Source of the DNA: Nostoc sp. UCD121
GTDB lineage: Bacteria > Cyanobacteriota > Cyanobacteriia > Cyanobacteriales > Nostocaceae
Length of the DNA stretch: 37,393 bases
Direction: 5' to 3'
Assembly (NCBI RefSeq): GCF_014222285.1
Contig: NZ_JACKZS010000062.1
Location: forward strand, 1-37,393
Numbering within the stretch: position 1 is the stretch's first letter; each line of letters begins with the position of its first letter. Under the pieces are notes generated by a model. It had not been told where the DNA came from, did no database searches, and was given only the letters and a program-made list of their open reading frames with translations. Position numbers and translations under genes: made by a program. Below, one piece after another: positions 9,437 to 16,699 of the stretch.

Positions 9437-9499
9437 ATCACTAATAATTACTCCTAAATAACTTGTAAAATTTGAACAGCAAAAAATCTCTCCATTCTT

Positions 9500-9664
9500 A
9501 TGAGTGAAAAACTTCAGACCGAAAAATACGAGCTACAGACAAGCACTAGTATAGAGATAAATCAAGAAAAAGAAAACGAAAAAGTTTTATGTCCTCATTG
9601 CCAGCGTACTGCTACAAACGGTATTAAATGTAAAGGTATTTGTGTGGCTGACAATGACTATTAA
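9500..9664 (+). CDS. Small zinc-ribbon-like peptide, 54 residues
   Basis: A short reading frame from ATG at 9500 to TAA at 9662-9664. The first 28 residues are acidic and polar. The last third has four cysteines: CPHC at 31-34 and CKGIC at 44-48, the layout of a minimal zinc ribbon or rubredoxin-like knuckle. It lies 35 bases upstream of the Mpo1-like gene, on the same strand and at the head of the oxidative gene cluster, so it may be co-expressed with it. I do not recognise the family. The cysteine pattern and clean frame argue for a real gene; the small size leaves some doubt. Confidence 0.55.
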   Translation: MSEKLQTEKYELQTSTSIEINQEKENEKVLCPHCQRTATNGIKCKGICVADNDY

Positions 9665-9699
9665 GGTACAAATTATATTGATTTTTTGTACACTATATT

Positions 9700-10122
9700 A
9701 TGATTAATATCAATTCTAATCCTAAACAAAAAGTAAGAAACCGAATTAATAGCCAAATTTTTGATCATCCTTTTACAGACTATTGGGATATTTTTATTCT
9801 TAAACATCAACATCCAATTAATATTACTCTACACATTCTAGGAATATTATTTTTTTACAGTTTACTCTTTTATACTTGGAAATTACAAAACTTGTGGTTA
9901 CTTTTGGGCTTACCGTTAACTCAATTATTGGGATTAACCGGACATTTTTTATTTGAGCGTAGCCATATTGATTTACAAGATGCTGTATTTTCTTGGCGGG
10001 CTTCTTATTGTTTAGGTAAAATGTTATTTAGAATTTTGACTGGTAAATATCAAGATGATATTCGCCAACGACAAGAAATATTAAATAATTATCTATCAAA
10101 CAATTATGCAAATATTCAATAA
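9700..10122 (+). CDS. Mpo1-like (DUF962) membrane protein
   Basis: A 140-residue membrane protein with the hallmarks of the DUF962/Mpo1 family: KHQHPINITLHILG (His36, His38, His45) before the first hydrophobic pair and GHFLFE (His82, Glu86) after it. In yeast, Mpo1 is an iron-dependent dioxygenase acting in alpha-oxidation of 2-hydroxy fatty acids; that is family knowledge, and bacterial members are uncharacterised. Two to three membrane helices span about 42-58, 62-80 and possibly 92-110. Its last 17 bases overlap the start of the next gene, a Rieske oxygenase, which implies translational coupling and a shared process. The conserved histidines fit iron binding. Confidence 0.75.
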   Translation: MININSNPKQKVRNRINSQIFDHPFTDYWDIFILKHQHPINITLHILGILFFYSLLFYTWKLQNLWLLLGLPLTQLLGLTGHFLFERSHIDLQDAVFSWRASYCLGKMLFRILTGKYQDDIRQRQEILNNYLSNNYANIQ

Positions 10123-11110
10123 TTGGAATGTAATTGCTAAGGGTTGGTATATTGCCTGTTCTAGTCATGAGATTCCTAAAAAAACAGCAAAGTCTGTAGA
10201 AGTATGCGGTCATAAAATTGCTATTTTTAGAGGTGAAGATGGGCAAGTACGGGCTTTAGATGCTTACTGCCCTCATTTGGGGACAGATTTAGGAATTGGG
10301 AAGGTTGACGGTAATTGGATTCGTTGTACGTTTCATCATTGGGCATTTGATGAAACAGGGTTTTGTCAAAATATTCCCTGTCAATCAGAAATTCCTACTC
10401 AAGCTAAATTGCAAGCTTATGCAACAGAAGAAAAGTATGGATTTATCTGGATTTATCCAGATGCGAAAGCACCAGAGGGAGTGGCTGATTTTGATGAATT
10501 GAAGGGTAAAGAAATTGTTGCAAAAGCTGATATTGCATTTGCCAGAAGTTGCCATCACCATATCTGTATGATGAACGGGATTGATGCTCAACATTTAAAA
10601 ACAATTCATCATTTAGATATCAAAATGGATTTGTCGCTACATCGCAGCGAATTAGGAACACAAATTGACTTTACAATGCGGGGACAATTCCCTCAAACCA
10701 CTTGGAGAGAAAAGTTAGGTCAAAGATTTCTTGGTTCTACATATCAGTATTCAATGCGTTATGCTCATGGTTGCATTGGCTTGTTAACAATGATGAAGGA
10801 TGTCAGGCTTTTTCCGCCACTGTTTATGATATATGCTTATACTCCAATTGCACCTGGAAGAACGAGAATTCAACCGATTTATGTAACTGAAAAGCGTCAA
10901 GGTATTGTGGGATATCTGCTAAGTCAGTTTTTGCTATTCTGTACGCGCTTGGCTTACTATATGCTCAGGGATGAGGATGGTAAGATTTACGACAATATTC
11001 GCTTTAATCCAAAGTTGCTCCTTAGTATTGATCAGCCATTAGCTGAATATATGGACTATGTAAATCAGCTAAAACCGTCTCGATGGTCAAAAAATAGGGG
11101 TGTAAAATAG
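10106..11110 (+). CDS. Rieske non-heme iron oxygenase A (KshA/DAF-36-like)
   Basis: A 334-residue Rieske oxygenase alpha subunit. The 2Fe-2S cluster is bound by CPH (Cys55, His57) and CTFH (Cys74, His77). The mononuclear iron site NGIDAQHLKTIH gives Asp160, His163 and His168. The Rieske region, with DAYCPHLGTDLG and a following FHHW and NIPC, resembles 3-ketosteroid 9-alpha-hydroxylase and the DAF-36/Neverland cholesterol 7-desaturases more than ring-hydroxylating dioxygenases. A hydrophobic segment near 265-285 (GYLLSQFLLFCTRLAYYML) suggests membrane association, fitting a lipid substrate. It overlaps the Mpo1-like gene by 17 bases. It carries no reductase domain, so electrons must come from elsewhere; the ferredoxin at 15463 is the obvious candidate. 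Confidence 0.85.
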   Translation: MQIFNNWNVIAKGWYIACSSHEIPKKTAKSVEVCGHKIAIFRGEDGQVRALDAYCPHLGTDLGIGKVDGNWIRCTFHHWAFDETGFCQNIPCQSEIPTQAKLQAYATEEKYGFIWIYPDAKAPEGVADFDELKGKEIVAKADIAFARSCHHHICMMNGIDAQHLKTIHHLDIKMDLSLHRSELGTQIDFTMRGQFPQTTWREKLGQRFLGSTYQYSMRYAHGCIGLLTMMKDVRLFPPLFMIYAYTPIAPGRTRIQPIYVTEKRQGIVGYLLSQFLLFCTRLAYYMLRDEDGKIYDNIRFNPKLLLSIDQPLAEYMDYVNQLKPSRWSKNRGVK

Positions 11111-11365
11111 TACATTGGATTAGCGATCGCGTAACTTAACAAAAACTTTGGTAATTTTGGGTTTTTTAAGCTAACTACATCTTAATTCCTTGTAGAGTGG
11201 TCAATTTGTATCAAACCTTATGAGAGGTTGCAAGATGTGAATATGAGATTGTAGCGTAGATAACCATTTTGTAATCTGTCACATTACACCATAAATTTAC
11301 CAATTTGGTCGATAAAGTTTTAAATACAAACATATTACAAATCGACTTTAGGTAATTTCCGAATA

Positions 11366-12106
11366 ATGAAGAGTTTGCTGATTCCTGTTCAAAATTTGCA
11401 ATCAAGCGATCGCACCGCCATGTATGCGTTGCTGCAAAATCACTTCCAAGGTATAACCTGGGATGGGTTTCTAGCTGATTTAGAGCGCAAAAACTGGGTT
11501 TTGTTGTTGAGAGATGAGACATCCAACACACTCAAAGGATTTTCAACTTTGATGTTATGCCAAAAGACTTTTTTGGGAGAAAAAATTAGTGTGGTGTATT
11601 CTGGCGACACTATCGTTGATCCTAGTGCTTGGTCGAGTACAACACTACCACGTAGTTGGATTGCCGCCATCAATTTTCTGCGTCAAAATTATGCAGAAAA
11701 TAAACTTTACTGGCTGCTAATTTGCTCTGGTTTTCGTACTTATCGTTTTCTCCCAACTTTTTGGCAAGATTTCTATCCGCGTTATGATGTTACAACACCT
11801 GCCGATGTTACAAATCTGATGGTGAGTTTAGCACGCGAATACTATGGTAGTTTATACCAAAAATCAACTGGCATCGTTAATTTCCCACATCCCCAAATTC
11901 TCTGTGAGGCATTAATTGAAATCCCCGCAGGAAGACAGACTAACCCCCATATCCAGTTTTTTGAAGAAAAAAATCCCGGCTATCGATTAGGGGATGAATT
12001 AGTTTGTTTAACTGAAATTAACTATGACAATCTCACTCGTGCTGGAAAACGGATGTGGGAGTCAGAATCATCGTTACAATTTGTGCAAGATTGTGTCCTA
12101 ATTTAA
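11366..12106 (+). CDS. Unrecognised protein, possibly a GNAT-like acyltransferase
   Basis: A 246-residue soluble protein with no motif I can name with certainty. The order of elements (short helix, strand with NWVLLLRDE, strand with KGFSTLMLC, then ISVVYSGDTIVDP followed by RSW and a long helix, then YWLLICSG) resembles a GNAT N-acyltransferase core, but the acetyl-CoA loop (Q/RxxGxG/A) is absent. The C-terminal half (about 150-246) is unassigned. It sits between two related Rieske genes, 5 bases upstream of the second, and is therefore probably part of their operon. A 255-base gap precedes it, which may hold a promoter. Treat the acyltransferase idea as inference. Confidence 0.6.
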   Translation: MKSLLIPVQNLQSSDRTAMYALLQNHFQGITWDGFLADLERKNWVLLLRDETSNTLKGFSTLMLCQKTFLGEKISVVYSGDTIVDPSAWSSTTLPRSWIAAINFLRQNYAENKLYWLLICSGFRTYRFLPTFWQDFYPRYDVTTPADVTNLMVSLAREYYGSLYQKSTGIVNFPHPQILCEALIEIPAGRQTNPHIQFFEEKNPGYRLGDELVCLTEINYDNLTRAGKRMWESESSLQFVQDCVLI

Positions 12107-12111
12107 CTTTT

Positions 12112-13164
12112 ATGACATCTACAAACCCACAATCAAACTTTAACAATCCGAGACAATTTATAGAGGGATGGTACTGGGCATTAGCATCAAATAAACTAAA
12201 AATAGGCAAGGTAAAAGCTATAACTTTGCTAGGTAAAAATCTGGCAATTTATCGGGGAGTTAGTAGTCAGGTAATAGCTATAGATGCTTATTGTCCACAC
12301 ATGGGCGCTCATTTAGCAGAAGGTAAGGTAGAAGGTGATGGAATTCGCTGCTTTTTTCATAATTGGAAGTATGACAGTCGCGGGATTTGTGTAGATGTTC
12401 CTTCTCTCGGAAAACCGCTTCCTGTGTGTATTAAAACTTGGCACACGGCAGAAAAATACGGCATAATTTGGGTTTGGGTAGGGGAAGAAAAGCCAAGTTT
12501 ACTACCCTTTGTACCAGAGCTAGAACAGGTAGATTGTGATTATATATTGGGGACTAAATTTGTCAAAAACTGCCATCCCAATGTTTTGCTAATTAATGCG
12601 ATTGATGCTCACCATTTCAATACTGTACACAATTTGCCTTTAGAGATTGTATTTGATTCTCAAAACCTCAATCCTAACGCTATTACCTTCAGCAACACTA
12701 CACGAGGAGGGGATGATTCTTGGTTAATTCGCCTGATTCGTCCTCTATATCGCAACGAAGTTACTTATAGTATGTGTTACTGGTATGGCAGTACTGGCAC
12801 TGTGACGCTAGGCCCGGATTTTCTGCATTTCTACATTATATTTACACTGCGAATGATCGAAGGTGGTAAAACTGAAGGGCAAACAATTCTTGTCACTCCT
12901 AAGCGTCCGGGATTTTGGGGATGGGTTTTAAATCGTGGTTTGTTATGGTTAACCCAGCAGGTTGGTAATTACTTTGCGAAAGGGGATACACAGGTATTTC
13001 AAACAATTCAGTTTGATTTAAAGACTCCTACTAAAGCAGATCAATCTATTCTGGAATTTATTCAGCACGTTAATCAACAAAAAGCTTTAAGCTGGGGAAA
13101 GTGGGAAACTGTTAATTATCCAGATATTCAAACTCTATCAATACCTAATAGTAATTCGCTATGA
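12112..13164 (+). CDS. Rieske non-heme iron oxygenase B (KshA/DAF-36-like)
   Basis: A 350-residue paralogue of the Rieske enzyme at 10106. Ligands are Cys61/His63 (CPHMGAHL) and Cys80/His83 (CFFH) for the Rieske cluster and Asp165/His168/His173 (NAIDAHHFNTVH) for the mononuclear iron. The reading frame is open upstream to 12055, but the ATG at 12112 is preferred. It avoids overlap with the previous gene (5-base gap) and gives an N-terminus matching its paralogue. A hydrophobic stretch near 270-290 (GFWGWVLNRGLLWL) again suggests membrane contact. It should oxidise an activated or unactivated C-H position, as a monooxygenase, desaturase or demethylase; the substrate is unknown. A 9-bp-period repeat follows its stop. 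Confidence 0.85.
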   Translation: MTSTNPQSNFNNPRQFIEGWYWALASNKLKIGKVKAITLLGKNLAIYRGVSSQVIAIDAYCPHMGAHLAEGKVEGDGIRCFFHNWKYDSRGICVDVPSLGKPLPVCIKTWHTAEKYGIIWVWVGEEKPSLLPFVPELEQVDCDYILGTKFVKNCHPNVLLINAIDAHHFNTVHNLPLEIVFDSQNLNPNAITFSNTTRGGDDSWLIRLIRPLYRNEVTYSMCYWYGSTGTVTLGPDFLHFYIIFTLRMIEGGKTEGQTILVTPKRPGFWGWVLNRGLLWLTQQVGNYFAKGDTQVFQTIQFDLKTPTKADQSILEFIQHVNQQKALSWGKWETVNYPDIQTLSIPNSNSL

Positions 13165-13182
13165 AGATATAGTTAATTATTA

Positions 13183-13220
13183 AACGAACCGCCAAGTACG
13201 CCAAGTACGCCAAGAGAGAG
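13183..13220 (+). repeat. 9-bp-period repeat (CGCCAAGTA variant)
   Basis: AACGAAC followed by nearly three copies of a 9-base unit, cgccaagta. It is one of five members in this window of the family with consensus AACGAAC-(CGCAAAGGN)n. It lies in the 129-base gap between Rieske gene B and the ferritin-like gene. Confidence 0.7.
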
Positions 13221-13293
13221 AAGGAATAATTATTAAGTGTAAAATTACAGAGAGTTAGTATAACCCTGAATTCACTTTAATTGGACATAAAAA

Positions 13294-14199
13294 ATGAATT
13301 TAAAATATAATATTGTCGGTTTTGATCTACCGTACACAGATTCTGATAACCGTTTGCGACGGATATTAACAGCAGCCTTATCTAATCAGAATAATTATGA
13401 TAGTTATCCACAATTAAATTATTGGGGTGTTGAATTTTTTAACTTACATCAAGTCAAACTTTTTCAACAATCTAATATTAATGAGCAATCTGCTATTTTG
13501 GAACTTGCTAACCGCAGTCTGTTAGAAGAATCATATTTTATTGAGAAAGCAGGCGTTGGCTACATGGCAAAAATGGTACTCTTAGCAGAAACAGTTGAAG
13601 AACGAATGCTTTATGGATTGTTTACGGCTGATGAAGCTACCCATCTTCACCAAATTAGCCATTTTTTACCAGTAATGGAAGTAACTAGCACGGACGATCC
13701 GTTTTTGCGCTTATTATCAGAAGTGGTTGAAAGTGTAGATAAAACAGTTTTGTTGTTTGTGCTGCAAGTCGTTTTAGAAGGATGGGGTTTAAGCCATTAT
13801 CGGCGTTTAGCGAAGGAATGCAGCTATCCAGTTTTAGCAGAACTTTTTTCCAGTTTTTTACAATCTGAATCCCGTCATCACGCCACGGGAACCACTTTGT
13901 TTAATCAAACTTCTGTTTCTGCATCCAGTCAAACAATAATTCTCGATGTATTGGCACAGTTTTTGTTTATGGTACAGGTGGGGCCACAAAGCTTACTTGC
14001 AGCAGTTGAACAAGTGAAAGGACATCTGACGCGATCGCAAAAAATCCAAATTTTAGAAGAACTAGATACAGAGACTCACAGTGGAACGCGATTACAAATA
14101 TTGCGATCGCTTATGGGGGGAACATCAGCCCAGTCTATCCTGCAAAATTTAGAAGAACGCGGAGCTTTTGAACCACTCCCCGCCCATCAATGTGTGTAA
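13294..14199 (+). CDS. Ferritin-like diiron carboxylate protein
   Basis: A 301-residue, mostly helical protein with a full set of ferritin-like diiron ligands: an acidic helix EESYFIEKAG (Glu79 and/or Glu84), EATH (Glu114, His117), LEGWG (Glu162) and ESRH (Glu192, His195). The pair of ExxH motifs separated by a single-Glu helix is what is expected of a four-helix-bundle dinuclear iron oxidase. The last 100 residues are helical and have no metal motif. Family knowledge covers oxidases, N-oxygenases and desaturases; nothing narrows the reaction. It precedes the AurF-like gene by 39 bases on the same strand, so the two diiron enzymes are very likely co-expressed. The ATG at 13294 follows a 129-base gap. 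Confidence 0.75.
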   Translation: MNLKYNIVGFDLPYTDSDNRLRRILTAALSNQNNYDSYPQLNYWGVEFFNLHQVKLFQQSNINEQSAILELANRSLLEESYFIEKAGVGYMAKMVLLAETVEERMLYGLFTADEATHLHQISHFLPVMEVTSTDDPFLRLLSEVVESVDKTVLLFVLQVVLEGWGLSHYRRLAKECSYPVLAELFSSFLQSESRHHATGTTLFNQTSVSASSQTIILDVLAQFLFMVQVGPQSLLAAVEQVKGHLTRSQKIQILEELDTETHSGTRLQILRSLMGGTSAQSILQNLEERGAFEPLPAHQCV

Positions 14200-14238
14200 G
14201 AAATATCAATCTTATCTCTGCGTTAAATAAAAACGGAT

Positions 14239-15444
14239 ATGGAAAAAACTATTCATCGCAAATTACAAATTAACCACACCCGCAACAAACAGCAAGATCA
14301 TACTGCTTTAATGGATGAAGCAGTTAGCAATTTTCGCTATGAGGATTGTCAAAACGAGTATTGGAACCCAGAGGAATTTTCTCTGTTATATGGTACACCT
14401 TTATGGGAACAGTCCAGCCAACATCAGCGTGTAATTTTGAACCAACTTTACTGGGTAGCTTACTACTCACAAATTGTTTCTGCTGAAATTGCAACTATCT
14501 TTTTCAATCAAACCAGTGCAGCCGGACTTTACGCCCAAGAAGATTTCCGGTTAATCTGCGATACCTTAGATTTGGAATCCGCCCAAGAGCGATCGCACAT
14601 TAACGCCTTCCGCACAATTGCCAAACAGGTTGAACAAGCGTTGTTTGGGGAACTTATCTTTACCTACCCGATGCGCGGCCCCTTTACAGAAACGATGGTT
14701 TATGCTGACACCAATGCTCTAAAAACTTGGTGGAAAAAAATTCAACTTCAATATTTTGGGCTGATTTCTGCGAATAATACTTTTTTGGCTTGTCAGTATT
14801 TCACTGTCCGGGGAGTGCGGACACTAAACGGCAAGTTAGTACAGCACAAACTCAGCAATTATTATCAAAAACATCCCCATCCTGAAGCTGCTCCAATTCC
14901 TGCTAAAGTCTCCTATTATCACTTCATGGATGAAAGTTTTCACTTTAATAGTTCGACAATTATATCTCACGATGTTATCACCTGCCTTAAGCCACCGACA
15001 GCTTTTGAGCGACTGGTTGCTAATTTAGGGTTGTTGGGATGTCAGCGTGATCATTTTCATTTTTCGGCGGCGATTAACGGGATTTTCTGGTACGATCCGG
15101 CGCTGTATGGCAAGATTTATCGGGTGTTGCGATCGCACATTTTTGAGATGAGTGACAAGGATGCTAAAGAAATGATGCGGCGTTGTTTTACGGAGGAATC
15201 GGAAGGATTGCAGCGCAGTTTTTCAACTCATCAAGAGGCGATGAAATCTTATCAAGTGTATGTTGAAAAGCTCGATTATGTTTGGCAACGTAATCGGGAT
15301 ATGTCACTGATGGCTACTAATTCAATTTATCGATATTTGGCGACTCAAAAAAGGGCTTTTCAAAATTTTGAACAGCAAGAAGATTTGTTTATATCTCACG
15401 CAGAGATGCAGAGCCAGAGAGAGGAATGGAAGAGTGTTGTTTAG
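14239..15444 (+). CDS. AurF-like diiron oxygenase
   Basis: A 401-residue protein with the ligand pattern of p-aminobenzoate N-oxygenase AurF and relatives such as CmlI: Glu83 (SAEIATIFFN), Glu117 and His120 (QERSH), then His228, Glu232 and His235 (YYHFMDESFH). The H-x3-E-x2-H spacing and the 34-residue gap between the first two Glu ligands agree with AurF. AurF enzymes use a peroxo-diiron centre to oxidise aryl amines to hydroxylamine or nitro groups. Other members of the fold do different chemistry, so N-oxygenation is a hypothesis. A 70-residue insertion separates the second and third ligand groups. The 3' end (about 15395-15425) is encoded by a repeat-like stretch (ctcacgcagagatgcagag) and may have been altered by it. 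The ferredoxin gene follows 18 bases later. Confidence 0.78.
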   Translation: MEKTIHRKLQINHTRNKQQDHTALMDEAVSNFRYEDCQNEYWNPEEFSLLYGTPLWEQSSQHQRVILNQLYWVAYYSQIVSAEIATIFFNQTSAAGLYAQEDFRLICDTLDLESAQERSHINAFRTIAKQVEQALFGELIFTYPMRGPFTETMVYADTNALKTWWKKIQLQYFGLISANNTFLACQYFTVRGVRTLNGKLVQHKLSNYYQKHPHPEAAPIPAKVSYYHFMDESFHFNSSTIISHDVITCLKPPTAFERLVANLGLLGCQRDHFHFSAAINGIFWYDPALYGKIYRVLRSHIFEMSDKDAKEMMRRCFTEESEGLQRSFSTHQEAMKSYQVYVEKLDYVWQRNRDMSLMATNSIYRYLATQKRAFQNFEQQEDLFISHAEMQSQREEWKSVV

Positions 15445-15462
15445 GTAAAATTATTGCGTATT

Positions 15463-15753
15463 ATGGCTGACTTCTGTACAATATCCTTTCCAGGAAGCGA
15501 TTTTGTCCCTATCACTCTGGAATGCCATCAAAGTTTGTCTGAACATCTGACAATTCAAAATTCACCTGTTTTGTTTGGTTGTCGAACTGGAATTTGTGGC
15601 ACTTGTTTGGTTGAGGTTATTGGTGATATTCCTCCTCCTCAACATGATGAACAGGAAATGCTGGACACCTTAGCAGCTAATCATGCTCATGCGCGGTTAG
15701 CTTGTCAGGTTGACATTACAAGTAATATTGAAATTCGCAGGTTGGAAGGATGA
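15463..15753 (+). CDS. Plant-type 2Fe-2S ferredoxin
   Basis: A 96-residue ferredoxin with CRTGICGTC (Cys40, Cys45, Cys48) and Cys81, the C-x4-C-x2-C...C pattern of plant-type clusters. The ATG at 15463 is chosen over the in-frame TTG at 15454. It is 18 bases after the AurF-like gene and is probably the electron donor to the diiron and Rieske oxygenases here, none of which carries its own reductase. A reductase is not present in the window; the host photosynthetic ferredoxin-NADP reductase could serve. It differs from photosynthetic PetF by lacking the usual ARAGAC-like spacing before the first cysteine (it reads VLFGCRTGIC). Confidence 0.9.
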   Translation: MADFCTISFPGSDFVPITLECHQSLSEHLTIQNSPVLFGCRTGICGTCLVEVIGDIPPPQHDEQEMLDTLAANHAHARLACQVDITSNIEIRRLEG

Positions 15754-15771
15754 ATTTGGTTAAATAAAATC

Positions 15772-16017
15772 ATGGAAACTGTAAATATCCATTAAGCTGA
15801 AACAAATCTCCCACAGCTTTTATTACGGGTAGAGCATGGAGAAGAAATCATTATTTCTGTTCGAGGAATTCCTGTTGCCAAGTTGGTTCCGTTTCGCACC
15901 TCATTAAATCGCCGCGATAGTTTAGGACAGGATAAAGGGCGTTTTGTACTGCCAGAGGACTTTAACGCTCCTTTCCCAGATGAGATGTTGGCAGCATTTG
16001 AGGACGGTGAGGAGTGA
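15772..16017 (+). pseudogene. Phd-type antitoxin, broken by an early stop
   Basis: From ATG at 15772 the frame reads METVNIH, then TAA (15793-15795), then AETNLPQLLLRVEHGEEI and on to the stop at 16015-16017. This is a clear Phd/prevent-host-death antitoxin, which normally has a Glu or Lys codon at the place of the stop. One base change explains it. The rest of the frame is intact through the C-terminal toxin-neutralising tail (FNAPFPDEMLAAFEDGEE). It overlaps the PIN toxin remnant by four bases, the normal arrangement of such pairs. Confidence 0.8.
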
Positions 16018-16256
16018 AACTTTTGCTAGATACGCAGTGTTGGTTATAGTGGTTTGCCCAACCAGAGCGTTTGAATGAGGAAGCGATGTCTACGACGGGC
16101 TACGCCTACGCACACATTGCCGATAAAAACAATGAATTATGACTATCAGTTGCCAGTATTTGGAAAATAGGTATAAAAGTTGCTATCGGCAAGCAAGTTG
16201 CCACTACCAATCTCTCCTATTTGACCCGATTTCAGACTATTGATAGCCTCTTTTAA
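16014..16256 (+). pseudogene. PIN-domain toxin (VapC type), decayed
   Basis: From GTG at 16014 the frame reads VKLLLDTQCWL, a stop (TAG 16047-16049), WFAQPERLNEEA, then an insertion of a Nostoc repeat (about 16086-16111, ctacgacgggctacgcctac), HIADKNNEL, a second stop (TGA 16140-16142), and LSVASIWKIGIKVAIGK. Intact relatives have Trp at both stops, so both are G-to-A changes in TGG. The normal C-terminal half with the last acidic residues is missing. The first PIN Asp (LLLDT) is kept, but the gene cannot make a toxin. Confidence 0.8.
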
Positions 16257-16338
16257 CTCTTTTTATATCGTTCGGCTGGTTTATTTTTCTGACAACTCTA
16301 ACATCATAAGTAAGTATAAAATAGCCAAGAAAAAACTC

Positions 16339-16554
16339 GTGACTGAAGAATTTCGGAAAGGCGATAAGGTGAAGTGGAATACGGCACAGGGTGAAACTAC
16401 TGGCAAAGGAGAAAAAAAATTAACTTCACCCATAGATATTGGTGGACATCATGTTGCTGCCTCAAAGGATAATCCACAATATCTAGTGAAAAGCGACAAA
16501 ACTGGAAAAGAAGCTGCTCATAAGTTCGATGCTCTTGAGAAAATTGAAGAATGA
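16339..16554 (+). CDS. DUF2945 (HVA1-type TUDOR-like) small protein
   Basis: A 71-residue protein beginning at GTG 16339 with VTEEFRKGDKVKWNTAQGET and containing SPIDIGGHHVAASKDNP and a lysine-rich C-terminus. This matches the DUF2945/hypervirulence-associated TUDOR-domain family, short beta-barrel proteins of unknown role in many bacteria. The frame is open upstream to 16240, but those 33 codons run through the end of the decayed toxin and do not look like protein. No function can be given. It is on the same strand as the cluster but is flanked by debris. Confidence 0.75.
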   Translation: MTEEFRKGDKVKWNTAQGETTGKGEKKLTSPIDIGGHHVAASKDNPQYLVKSDKTGKEAAHKFDALEKIEE

Positions 16555-16699
16555 GGTAATCTTGAAAAACCAAGCCTAGTTTTATATGTTGGTGAAACTA
16601 ACCCTGAACAAATAACTCAAGACAAAAATAGAGTAAGCATTGATTAACATTTGGAAGTTAGAACTGTAATCGTCATTTAACGCGCCAAAACTTATATAA

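Noticed and set aside
9191..9457. Open frame of 88 codons on the plus strand
   Set aside because: Most of it runs through the dispersed unit at 9311-9436 and its protein is low-complexity (many Phe), so it is a by-product of the repeat.
12055..12111. Upstream extension of Rieske gene B
   Set aside because: It would overlap the end of the preceding gene and adds residues unlike its paralogue; the ATG at 12112 fits.
14239..15444. Reading the AurF-like gene as a CylC-type halogenase
   Set aside because: All carboxylate and histidine ligands of an AurF-type diiron site appear present, and no polyketide genes are nearby; halogenation has no support.
16555..16699. Short open stretch reading KPSLVLYVGETN after the DUF2945 gene
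   Set aside because: Resembles the beginning of a GIY-YIG-like nuclease domain but is under 30 codons with no start; too little to call.
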